The notes beneath the pieces are model-generated. The model searched no databases. It was not told where the DNA came from and saw nothing but the letters and a program-made list of their open reading frames with translations. Below, in pieces: positions 17,983 through 25,489 of a stretch of DNA of 64,000 nucleotides. Source of the stretch: Dyella_B sp035503745 (lineage in GTDB: Bacteria > Pseudomonadota > Gammaproteobacteria > Xanthomonadales > Rhodanobacteraceae); assembly GCF_035503745.1 (NCBI RefSeq), contig NZ_DATJTC010000038.1, positions 1 through 64,000 on the forward strand, written 5' to 3'. Position numbers and translations under genes: made by a program. The stretch's first letter is position 1. Each line of letters opens with the position of its first letter.

Positions 17983-19302
17983 TCAGGGGTGCGCAGGCCG
18001 GAACAGGCGCCGCCAGACCAGGTAAACCGGGATGCCCGCCGCCATGATGGCCAGCCCGATACCGGTATTGACCAGGCTGGTACGCAAGCTCTGCACCACC
18101 ACCAGGCCGATGGTGGCGATGAAGATCAAGGGCAGTAGCGGATAGCCCGGTACCCGGAACGACACCTCGCCCCGCTGCCGGCGCCGATACCAGAACAAGG
18201 TGGCCACACCCACTGCGCAGGCGAGCCAGTCGCCGAAGGTGGCGTAATCGAGCAACTGGCCGTAGCTGCCCGACAGCACCAGCACGATCGACCAGCCGGT
18301 GAGCAGCAGCAAGGCGAGATTGGGCGTGTGATGGCGCGGATGCAGCCGCCCCACGCTGGCGAAAAACAGCCCGTCCTCGCCCATCACTTGCAGCACGCGC
18401 GCGCCGGCCACCAGGGTGATGTTGCAGAAGCCGAAGGTGGAGATGGCGATGCCCACTGCGATCAGCTTGGCCCCCGCGCTGCCAAACACCTTGTCCATCA
18501 CGTCCGCCGCCGGCGTCTGGCTGGCCGCCAGGCCATCGTGGCCGAGCACGGCGAGGTAGGCGATGTTGACCAGCGCGTAGGCCACGATCACGCCTGTCAT
18601 GCCCAGTGTGAGTGCGCGCGGCAGCGTGCGTTGCGGTTCGCGTACTTCACCGGCAAGGTTGTTGAGATAGGTGAAGCCCGAATAGGCGAACAGCACCGGC
18701 AGCGAGGCGGACATGAAACCCACGTGTTGCCGCGCCGGATCCTGTGCCAGCACCGGGGTGCTGCCCGCGCCCGCCAGGAACAGCCCGCACACCACCAGCA
18801 CCGCGACCGCCAGCAGCTTGAGCAGCGTGAACAGGTTCTGCATGTGCGTGCCGAACTTCAGGCCGAACAGATTGATGCCCGCGACCAGCACCAGTGCGCC
18901 CACCGCCAGCGGCGCCGCCGTCGCGGTCGGCAGGTCGAACACGGATGCGGCGTATTTGGCGAAGATGGTCGCCACGGCGGCGGTGGAGCCGGAATAAATC
19001 ACCAGCAACATGGTCCAGCCGAACAGGAAGCCGGCCAGCGGTCCGAAGGCTTCGCGCAAGTAGACGTAGCTGCCCCCGGCGTGCGGGCGGCGCGCACCCA
19101 GTTCGGCGTAGCAGAGCGCGCCGATCAGCGTCAGTACGCCCGCGCCGATCCACATCAGCAGCAAAGCAAGTCCCGATTCGGTGCGCTGCGCGACGATGTA
19201 CGGATTGAGGAAGATGCCGCCGCCGATGATGCCGCCGATGACGACCAGCGCGGCGTCCCGCAAACGAAGGCTGCGCTGGTAGTCGGCAACCGGTGATGTC
19301 AT
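17983..19302 (-). CDS. APC-superfamily amino-acid permease
   Basis: A 439-residue inner-membrane transporter with about twelve hydrophobic segments. The family-typical first helix reads LVVIGGIIGGGIFLNPYIV, with the G-I-G-G-G-I-F break that binds the amino-acid backbone in APC transporters; it is followed by the conserved second-helix region (ALCYAELGARRPHAGGSYVY). The protein probably imports or exchanges amino acids by proton coupling. Specificity is not visible. The start at 19302 is supported by AAGGAA about 7 bp upstream; the frame is open to 19359. It stands alone, with PhzF-family and oxidoreductase genes around it on the same strand but with separating gaps of 126 and 213 bp. Confidence 0.9.
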   Translation of the reverse strand: MTSPVADYQRSLRLRDAALVVIGGIIGGGIFLNPYIVAQRTESGLALLLMWIGAGVLTLIGALCYAELGARRPHAGGSYVYLREAFGPLAGFLFGWTMLLVIYSGSTAAVATIFAKYAASVFDLPTATAAPLAVGALVLVAGINLFGLKFGTHMQNLFTLLKLLAVAVLVVCGLFLAGAGSTPVLAQDPARQHVGFMSASLPVLFAYSGFTYLNNLAGEVREPQRTLPRALTLGMTGVIVAYALVNIAYLAVLGHDGLAASQTPAADVMDKVFGSAGAKLIAVGIAISTFGFCNITLVAGARVLQVMGEDGLFFASVGRLHPRHHTPNLALLLLTGWSIVLVLSGSYGQLLDYATFGDWLACAVGVATLFWYRRRQRGEVSFRVPGYPLLPLIFIATIGLVVVQSLRTSLVNTGIGLAIMAAGIPVYLVWRRLFRPAHP

Positions 19303-19428
19303 GGCAAGGTTCCTTCGGTCGTAAACCCAGAGCATGGCAATCGCGCTGGGCCAGGGCAAGCGTCCGGCGCAAGCGGTTGCCCCCGCCCCGGTTTCTAAAC
19401 GCCGGCGTGGCCGCCATGCTTGGCGCGC

Positions 19429-20304
19429 TTACAGTTCCAGTTCGCCGCGGATGGCGATGACGCATTCGCCGCCGATGGTGATGGCGCCGCTGGCCGGATC
19501 GCGCGCGACGTCCACGTAGCCGTCGCGCTGCATCTCGCGCCCCTGGCTGGCGCGATAGCGCGCGCCGTAGCGGTGCGCGCCGCGTTCGGTGAGAAAGGCC
19601 ATGATCGCTGCATTGGCGCTGCCGGTGACCGGATCTTCCGGGATGTCGTCGGCTGGACAGAACGCGCGCACCGCCATGGCGGCGTCGAGCGCCTGTTGGG
19701 CACCGAACACGCTCACGCCGACCGCGCGCAGGTTTCGGCAGAGGCCGGCGATGGCCGGCAGATCGGGCGTGAGGCCGCGCACATGCGCCGCATCGCGCAA
19801 GTCGCAGATCAGCCAGCGCGGTCCGTTGTCGATAAGACGCAACTGCGCCTCTTCCAGCACAACCTGCAACGCGCGGCCGAGCAAGGCGCGTACATCGTCC
19901 TCGACGCGGTGCACGTGCGCGGGCGGCGCCTGCACGTGGATGCTGCGTCCGGCGCCGTCGCCATCGACCCGAATCGGCAGCAGGCCAGCGGCGCATTCCT
20001 GGATCAAGGCATGTTTACCGGGCGGCACCAGCCCGGCTTCGATCGCCGCATACGCACTGCCCACGCTGGGATGGCCGGCAAATGGCAATTCCTGGCGTGG
20101 CGTGAAGATGCGCACGCGGTAATCGGCTTGCGGCGAGGTGGGCGGCAGCAGGAAAGTGGTTTCCGACAGATTCGTCCAGCGCGCGAAAGCGCGCATGGTG
20201 TCATCGCAAAGACCATCGCCGTCGATCACTACCGCCAGCGGATTGCCTTGCAAAGGCTGGTTGGAAAACACGTCCAGCTGCATGAAGCGGCGCTTGGTAG
20301 GCAT
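19429..20304 (-). CDS. PhzF-family isomerase/epimerase
   Basis: A 291-residue protein of the PhzF fold (two diaminopimelate-epimerase-like halves). Visible motifs are FSNQPLQGNPLAVV near the start, NLSETTF with the catalytic glutamate of PhzF, PFAGHPSVGSAY, and EDPVTGSANAA in the second half. PhzF itself isomerises dihydro-hydroxyanthranilate in phenazine synthesis, but no phenazine genes are near, so this is one of the many orphan homologues with unknown substrate. The start at 20304 (MPTKRRFMQLDVF) was chosen because it precedes the conserved first strand closely; MQLDVF (seven codons later) is an alternative. The ribosome site is weak. Cytoplasmic. Confidence 0.87.
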   Translation of the reverse strand: MPTKRRFMQLDVFSNQPLQGNPLAVVIDGDGLCDDTMRAFARWTNLSETTFLLPPTSPQADYRVRIFTPRQELPFAGHPSVGSAYAAIEAGLVPPGKHALIQECAAGLLPIRVDGDGAGRSIHVQAPPAHVHRVEDDVRALLGRALQVVLEEAQLRLIDNGPRWLICDLRDAAHVRGLTPDLPAIAGLCRNLRAVGVSVFGAQQALDAAMAVRAFCPADDIPEDPVTGSANAAIMAFLTERGAHRYGARYRASQGREMQRDGYVDVARDPASGAITIGGECVIAIRGELEL

Positions 20305-20365
20305 GGTGGCATCCGTCGTTGCGAGCCATCCATCGTAGCGGTTGCGGCGCGTTTGCGTATGGCCC

Positions 20366-20404
20366 AAAAGAAACCGGCCCGCACGCGAGACGTGCGGGCC
20401 GGTT
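20366..20404 (-). terminator. Strong intrinsic terminator of the S53 protease gene
   Basis: AACCGGCCCGCACG (20372-20385) pairs perfectly over 14 bp with CGTGCGGGCCGGTT (20391-20404), loop CGAGA. On the minus strand the stem is followed by TCTTTT. It lies 22 bp past the stop of the S53 protease gene, so it should end that transcript. Confidence 0.9.
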
Positions 20405-20425
20405 GTTCAAGCCAGCAGGCCAGGA

Positions 20426-22354
20426 TCAGAATCCGCTGCGCAGGAACGTATCCAGATTGGCCACGTCCAGCGTGCCGATGCCCGCACCCGGGTTGTAGTG
20501 CGGCGAGCCGTAGTAGAACCAGTTGTCGCCGGCGCGTACGCTGTTGAAGGCCGAGAAGCGGCCGTAGCCGAAGAAGTTCTGCAGCGCATAGATCTGCGGA
20601 TTCCACAGGCCTACGCGATGCCCCGTGCTTTGCTTGAGCAATGCCGTGATGCCGTTGAGCTGCGGCGCCACGAAGCTGGTGCCGCCTTCGCCGGCAATCA
20701 CGCCGCCATCGGAGGTGGCGACATAGATGTAGCCGGTTTCAGGGTCGGCATTCAGTGCCACGTCCGGCACGTTGCGGCCGGCGAAATGGGACGGCAGTTT
20801 CAGCAACGTGGTCGGGCCCGCGCTGGGATCGATGTAGACCAGCGACTGCTTTGCCTCGCTGCTGCGAACGCCGAAGGTGAAATCCTGATAGAACGGCGTA
20901 TGCCAATACACGCTCACGCCGCCGCCGCCGCCCGTGGAGAACAGGTCGATCACGTTGGGGCCGATGTAGGTGTTGAAATAGTTCTGGATGTAATCCCAGC
21001 CCCAGACGCTTTCCTGGGTGATGGACTGCACCGGGCCGGTGCCGAAGGCAAAGCTGTACGGTGTGGTGGTGCCGCCGGCTGCGGTGATGTATGGATCGGA
21101 GGCCGGCGAATCCACCGTCAGCGGTGCGCTGAAGTCGCCCGCCGCGGTGCCGGTTCCCAGCGAGCGCACGGTATCGTACGCACCGGAGTCGCCTGCGGCG
21201 GCGAACAGCGACTGGCCCTGCGCCGCCGCTTCCAGGAAGATCGCGTGGAACGCGCGCAGATCGCCCACGTCCCGGGTATCGGTATCGCTGGCGCCGTCGA
21301 TGTTGAGTGCGGCGAAATTGAAGATTTCCGGCGAGCCCCAGCTGGTGGAGATGCTATCGGCGACGTTGTCCGACACGGCTTGCGCGAACGCATCGACAAA
21401 GCCGTTGCCGGCATTCGGCGCGTCGTACACGATGATGTTGGCGAAGGGCGCGATGCCGCCGGACTGTTCCACGTCGATGGACGTTTCACCGCTGCCGCCG
21501 TCAATGGCCCCGCCGCCATCTACATGCACCTGCGTGATGCGGTTGGGCTTGGTCGCCAGGCCGATATCGTTCCAATAGGTTTGCGCGTCGGAGGGATAGA
21601 AGTTCGACAGCGTCACGATGGCGACGGTGGAGCCCTTGCCCACGACGCCGCGCTTATAGAGCGGATTGATGTCGTAGAAATTGGCCACGTCGCCCACCGT
21701 GTATTCGCCGGGTATGCCTGTGGCGGTGGGATTGCTGCTCGATCCGCCCGCGCCGAACGCCAGTGCGCTGGTCTTGGGATGTTGCGCGGCAAGTGAGGTA
21801 AATGCCGACGAGGAGACGTGATGCGGACGATAGATCAGCTCATTGCTCAGGCCGCTGGCTGCATCCACCACGTCGGCGATGGCCGAAGGAATCTGCGGCG
21901 CCGAAACCGGCTTGTGGAAGCTGTGCCCGTCCTGGCGCGACACGAAGTTGTGCACCGAGGTCTGGAACAACTGGTTGTACTGGCGCAGCGTGCCGCTGGT
22001 GCGAATCGCCAGATGGCTGGGCAGCACTTCGCTGGTGATGCCTTGCTGCTTGAGTACCGATTGCACGCGTGCGATCGCCTCGTCCGTGGCGCCGTATTGC
22101 GCCGCGAACTGGCTGGTGGTGAGGAACCGCTGATAATTGGGATTGCCCGGCGTCACGGTCTGCTTGATGAAATTCTCCAACGCAGCCTGATTGCGCAACT
22201 TAAGTACCAGCGTAACGTTGACGACCTGGTTGGACGCCGCCGCACCTGTATCGACGGCAGGCGTTGCGGTGGCCGCCACGGCGCCGGCGCTCAAGCCGGC
22301 CAACAACAAACCCAGAGACAACGAAAGCGATGTGCGGTGCAACTTCGCGAACAT
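20426..22354 (-). CDS. Secreted S53 peptidase (sedolisin/kumamolisin type) with pro-domain
   Basis: A 642-residue secreted serine-carboxyl protease, active at acid pH in characterised relatives. A signal peptide (LSLSLGLLLAGLSAGAVAA) precedes a Pro-kumamolisin activation domain (residues about 45-190, with YQRFLTTSQFAAQYG). The catalytic set is visible: E290 and D294 in GETSIDVE, an oxyanion-region aspartate in AAGDSGAYD, and S560 in GGTSFVAP. A C-terminal Asp/Gly-rich calcium loop region is suggested by RAGDNWFYYG and YNPGAGIGTLDV. AAAGGAGAT precedes the ATG at 22354. A perfect terminator follows. The gene is alone on its transcript, divergent from an outer-membrane barrel gene across 615 bp. 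Confidence 0.92.
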   Translation of the reverse strand: MFAKLHRTSLSLSLGLLLAGLSAGAVAATATPAVDTGAAASNQVVNVTLVLKLRNQAALENFIKQTVTPGNPNYQRFLTTSQFAAQYGATDEAIARVQSVLKQQGITSEVLPSHLAIRTSGTLRQYNQLFQTSVHNFVSRQDGHSFHKPVSAPQIPSAIADVVDAASGLSNELIYRPHHVSSSAFTSLAAQHPKTSALAFGAGGSSSNPTATGIPGEYTVGDVANFYDINPLYKRGVVGKGSTVAIVTLSNFYPSDAQTYWNDIGLATKPNRITQVHVDGGGAIDGGSGETSIDVEQSGGIAPFANIIVYDAPNAGNGFVDAFAQAVSDNVADSISTSWGSPEIFNFAALNIDGASDTDTRDVGDLRAFHAIFLEAAAQGQSLFAAAGDSGAYDTVRSLGTGTAAGDFSAPLTVDSPASDPYITAAGGTTTPYSFAFGTGPVQSITQESVWGWDYIQNYFNTYIGPNVIDLFSTGGGGGVSVYWHTPFYQDFTFGVRSSEAKQSLVYIDPSAGPTTLLKLPSHFAGRNVPDVALNADPETGYIYVATSDGGVIAGEGGTSFVAPQLNGITALLKQSTGHRVGLWNPQIYALQNFFGYGRFSAFNSVRAGDNWFYYGSPHYNPGAGIGTLDVANLDTFLRSGF

Positions 22355-22969
22355 GGTGTATCTCCTTTGCGAGGCGAAGCGGTTGGCCGAATCGACGTGG
22401 TGCGTGCCAAGCGATGCACGCGGCCAGGCCTGCTCCGGCAAGACCGGTAGGCATTTAACGTGAAGAGAATTCTTTCCCCGCGGCGGCGTCCGTCTCCCCT
22501 GATGACTGCCGTCACACCGCTTGGACCAGCGTATAACGCTATCGCCGGGCGGGGAAGTGTCCGCACGTCATGTAGGTATTCGCTGATTTCAGGTAGGGGA
22601 AGACGCTGATCAGCCGTCTAATACGATGACTATCGACAGATGTCGGATAAATCATTCCGCGCTGAAAAAATCAGCACTTGGAGCCGCTTCGTTGTCGGAA
22701 AATGGCTCGTGCGCTTCGTCCGGTTGTGCGCACTGTTGTGTCAGTAAAGGTAGTCCATCGCTGTAGGCCTAAGTCTGTACGCGGTGAGGAAAATTCGCGA
22801 ACGCATTTTGCGTAAGCGCCGACCTACAACCATGTAGGAAATGCCTTTATGCGCCGGGCGCGCAATTGGGTACCTTTTCGCGGCTTTTTTCAAAGCTCGC
22901 GACGGCATCGCTGGCATGCCATCAGGTCGGGCGGTCGATTTCCCCACCCTCAATAAGGAAGTACTCAAC
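22355..22969. other. Long divergent intergenic region
   Basis: A 615-bp region between the divergent S53 protease and outer-membrane protein genes, locally richer in A and T than its surroundings. It must hold both promoters. Small inverted repeats are visible: GCTGA-AAAAA-TCAGC (22661-22675) and CCTACA-ACCA-TGTAGG (22823-22838). I could not place -35/-10 boxes with confidence, and saw no convincing small gene. Confidence 0.5.
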
Positions 22970-23581
22970 ATGCGGAAGTTCGCAACAGTCGCTATGGCCA
23001 TGGCGCTTGGTACGGTTTCGTCCGTCGCCCTTGCCGATGGCAATGCGTTCGTCAACACCAATCTCGGCGCGTCCCACTATCAGGTCGATAACCCCTTTAC
23101 CGGTTATGACAACAGCTTCAGCAAGACCGGCAAGGCCGGCGCGCTGCGCGCGGGTTATCGCTGGAACAGCGTGGTCGATTACGGCGTCGAGGCCGGTTAT
23201 GGCTACCTTGGCAACGCCACCGCGCGCGCCGCGTTTCCGGACGGCTCCATCGACCGCCAGCAGGTGAAGACGCGCGGCTGGCTGCTTGGCGCCAACCTTA
23301 ACTACAACATCGCTGAGCATTGGTACGTCGGCGGTCGCCTGGGCTGGTTCCGCGCACGTACCAGCTATGAAGAGCGCTATACGAATGTGTCCGGCCAGCC
23401 GTCCAATTACCGCGGCTGGGAAGTCGCCACGGGCGAATACTTCGGCGTCGGCGGCGGCTACAACGTCAACAAGTCGTTCAGCCTGGGCCTTGCCTACGAC
23501 ACCTATCGCGCGCCTAACGCCGATAACAGTTACAGCACCCGCATCGGCATGTACTCGCTCCAAGCCGAATATCGCTTCTGA
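22970..23581 (+). CDS. Outer-membrane beta-barrel protein (OmpX/Ail-like, about 8 strands)
   Basis: A 203-residue protein with a signal peptide ending in ALADG (about residue 23) and alternating aromatic/hydrophobic strands typical of a small barrel (GALRAGYRWNSVVDYGVEAGYG; YVGGRLGWFRARTSYEERY). It ends in ...YRF, the C-terminal aromatic signal recognised by the Bam complex. The size fits the 8-stranded OmpX/OmpA-type fold; the exact role (adhesion, stress, permeability) is unknown. AAGGAAG precedes the ATG at 22970, and the frame's extension to 22841 is rejected because the signal peptide starts here. It is followed by a good terminator, so it is a single-gene transcript. Confidence 0.88.
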   Translation: MRKFATVAMAMALGTVSSVALADGNAFVNTNLGASHYQVDNPFTGYDNSFSKTGKAGALRAGYRWNSVVDYGVEAGYGYLGNATARAAFPDGSIDRQQVKTRGWLLGANLNYNIAEHWYVGGRLGWFRARTSYEERYTNVSGQPSNYRGWEVATGEYFGVGGGYNVNKSFSLGLAYDTYRAPNADNSYSTRIGMYSLQAEYRF

Positions 23582-23606
23582 TTCAAGGGGTTAAGCCCCA
23601 TCTTTG

Positions 23607-23632
23607 CGGCCGCCTGGCGCGGCCGTTTTTTT
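23607..23632 (+). terminator. Intrinsic terminator of the outer-membrane barrel gene
   Basis: CGGCCGC (23607-23613) pairs with GCGGCCG (23619-23625), loop CTGGC, followed by seven T residues (23626-23632). It lies 26 bp after the stop codon on the plus strand. Confidence 0.92.
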
Positions 23633-23723
23633 AACGGCAGGGCCCAATGGGGCACAATAAGGAGGTTACGTCCCGCGGGTGCAAGGCTCGCCGGGTCTCG
23701 TCCCTCCAGTCCAAGCAGCCGCC

Positions 23724-25238
23724 ATGACCCTCATCAAACAAGACGACCTGATCCAGTCCGTTGCCGACGCACTCCAGTACATCAGCTACTACCACCCCGT
23801 CGACTACATCACCAACCTCGCCAAAGCCTACGAGCGCGAAGCGTCGCCGGCCGCCAAGGATGCGATGGCGCAGATCCTGATCAATTCGCGCATGGCCGCC
23901 GAAGGCCATCGTCCGCTGTGCCAGGACACCGGCATCGTGACGGTGTTCCTGAAGGTGGGCATGAACGTGCGCTGGGATGCGACGATGAGCCTGGAGGACA
24001 TGGTCAACGAGGGCGTGCGCCGTGCCTACAACCACCCCGACAACACATTGCGCGCCAGCGTGCTGGCCGATCCGGCCGGCAAGCGCGCCAACACCAAGGA
24101 CAACACGCCGGCGGTGATCAACGTCTCCATCGTGCCGGGCGATACCGTCGATGTGATCGTCGCGGCCAAGGGCGGCGGTTCGGAGGCAAAATCCAAGTTC
24201 GTCATGCTCAACCCCTCCGACTCCATCGTCGACTGGGTGCTCAAGACCGTGCCGACCATGGGCGCCGGCTGGTGCCCGCCGGGCATGCTGGGCATCGGCA
24301 TCGGCGGCACCGCCGAAAAGGCCATGCTGCTGGCGAAAGAGGCGCTGATGGAAGAGATCGACATCCAGGACCTGATCGCGCGCGGCCCGCGTAATCGCGC
24401 CGAGGAGTTGCGCATCGAGCTGTACGAAAAGGTCAACGCGCTGGGCATCGGCGCGCAGGGCCTGGGTGGGCTGACCACCGTGCTCGACGTCAAAGTGAAG
24501 GATTACCCGACCCATGCCGCCAACCTGCCAGTGGCGATGATTCCCAATTGCGCCGCCACGCGCCACGCGCATTTCACGCTGGACGGCTCGGGCCCCGTGA
24601 TGCTCGATCCGCCTTCGCTGGAAGATTGGCCCAAGCTCACCTACGACGCGTCCAAGGGCCGTCGCGTCAACCTCGACACGTTGACGCGCGAGGACGTCGC
24701 CGGCTGGAAACCCGGCGAGGTACTGCTGCTCAACGGCAAGCTGCTTACCGGCCGCGACGCTGCGCATAAGCGCATGGTCGACATGCTGAACAAAGGCGAG
24801 CCGTTGCCGGTGGATTTCCGCGGCCGCTTCATCTACTACGTTGGCCCGGTCGATCCGGTGCGCGACGAGGTGGTAGGCCCGGCCGGCCCGACCACGGCCA
24901 CGCGCATGGACAAATTCACCGAACAGGTGCTGGCGCAGACCGGCCTTCTGGGCATGGTCGGCAAGGCCGAGCGCGGACCGGCGGCGATCGAGGCCATCAA
25001 GCGGCACCAGTCGGTGTACCTGATGGCCGTCGGCGGTGCCGCCTACCTGGTCTCCAAGGCGATCAAGGCCAGCCGCGTGCTGGCGTTCGAAGACCTGGGG
25101 ATGGAGGCCATCTACGAATTCGAGGTCCAGGACATGCCCGTGACCGTGGCGGTGGATTCGGCCGGCACCTCGGTACACAAGACCGGTCCGCGCGAGTGGC
25201 AGGCGAAGATCGGCAAGATTCCCGTCATGGTCGAATAA
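23724..25238 (+). CDS. fumA: Class I fumarate hydratase (iron-sulphur)
   Basis: A 504-residue [4Fe-4S] fumarase converting fumarate and L-malate in the TCA cycle. The length and single-chain layout match the fused class I enzyme. Candidate cluster cysteines are in CQDTGIV (about residue 69), WCPPGMLG (about 183) and NCAATRH (about 275). The C-terminal beta domain is complete (GKLLTGRDAAHKR, GPTTATRMDKF). The start at 23724 (MTLIKQDDLIQSV) matches the usual N-terminus; the 15 extra codons back to 23679 are unlikely. The ribosome site is weak. It is transcribed separately from the upstream barrel gene (terminator between), and a palindromic repeat pair follows it. Confidence 0.93.
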   Translation: MTLIKQDDLIQSVADALQYISYYHPVDYITNLAKAYEREASPAAKDAMAQILINSRMAAEGHRPLCQDTGIVTVFLKVGMNVRWDATMSLEDMVNEGVRRAYNHPDNTLRASVLADPAGKRANTKDNTPAVINVSIVPGDTVDVIVAAKGGGSEAKSKFVMLNPSDSIVDWVLKTVPTMGAGWCPPGMLGIGIGGTAEKAMLLAKEALMEEIDIQDLIARGPRNRAEELRIELYEKVNALGIGAQGLGGLTTVLDVKVKDYPTHAANLPVAMIPNCAATRHAHFTLDGSGPVMLDPPSLEDWPKLTYDASKGRRVNLDTLTREDVAGWKPGEVLLLNGKLLTGRDAAHKRMVDMLNKGEPLPVDFRGRFIYYVGPVDPVRDEVVGPAGPTTATRMDKFTEQVLAQTGLLGMVGKAERGPAAIEAIKRHQSVYLMAVGGAAYLVSKAIKASRVLAFEDLGMEAIYEFEVQDMPVTVAVDSAGTSVHKTGPREWQAKIGKIPVMVE

Positions 25239-25252
25239 ATCCGAGCACTGCT

Positions 25253-25359
25253 CCCTCCCCTGCGCGCAGGGGAGGGCTGGGGAGGGGTAAAGCAATCTTG
25301 CCTCGATGCAAGTTTTAAGAGCACCCCCTCCCAACCTCCCCCTGCGAAGCAGGGGGAGG
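25253..25359. repeat. Composite palindromic (REP-like) element after fumA
   Basis: Two stems of 11 bp: CCCTCCCCTGC/GCAGGGGAGGG (25253-25276, loop GC) and CCTCCCCCTGC/GCAGGGGGAGG (25335-25359, loop GAA), about 58 bp apart. Each carries a G- or C-rich flank (CTGGGGAGGGG and CACCCCCTCCCAA) that makes the two halves inverted copies of one unit. It closely resembles the element at 8055-8159. It may also protect the fumA mRNA end. Confidence 0.8.
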
Positions 25360-25489
25360 AGCTGTCTGCGGCAAGATGCGCAGGGGCATTTAGCCGTCCA
25401 AACCCTTAGTACCAATCAGCGGTTGCATTCCGGCTGATGCAGCGCAACACTGGCAGGAATGTTTTCCCCGCAACGCTGACAGAGAAACC

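Noticed and set aside
25239..25489. A lysine riboswitch upstream of lysAC
   Set aside because: The gap is filled mostly by the palindromic element; I found no sequence resembling the conserved lysine-riboswitch core.
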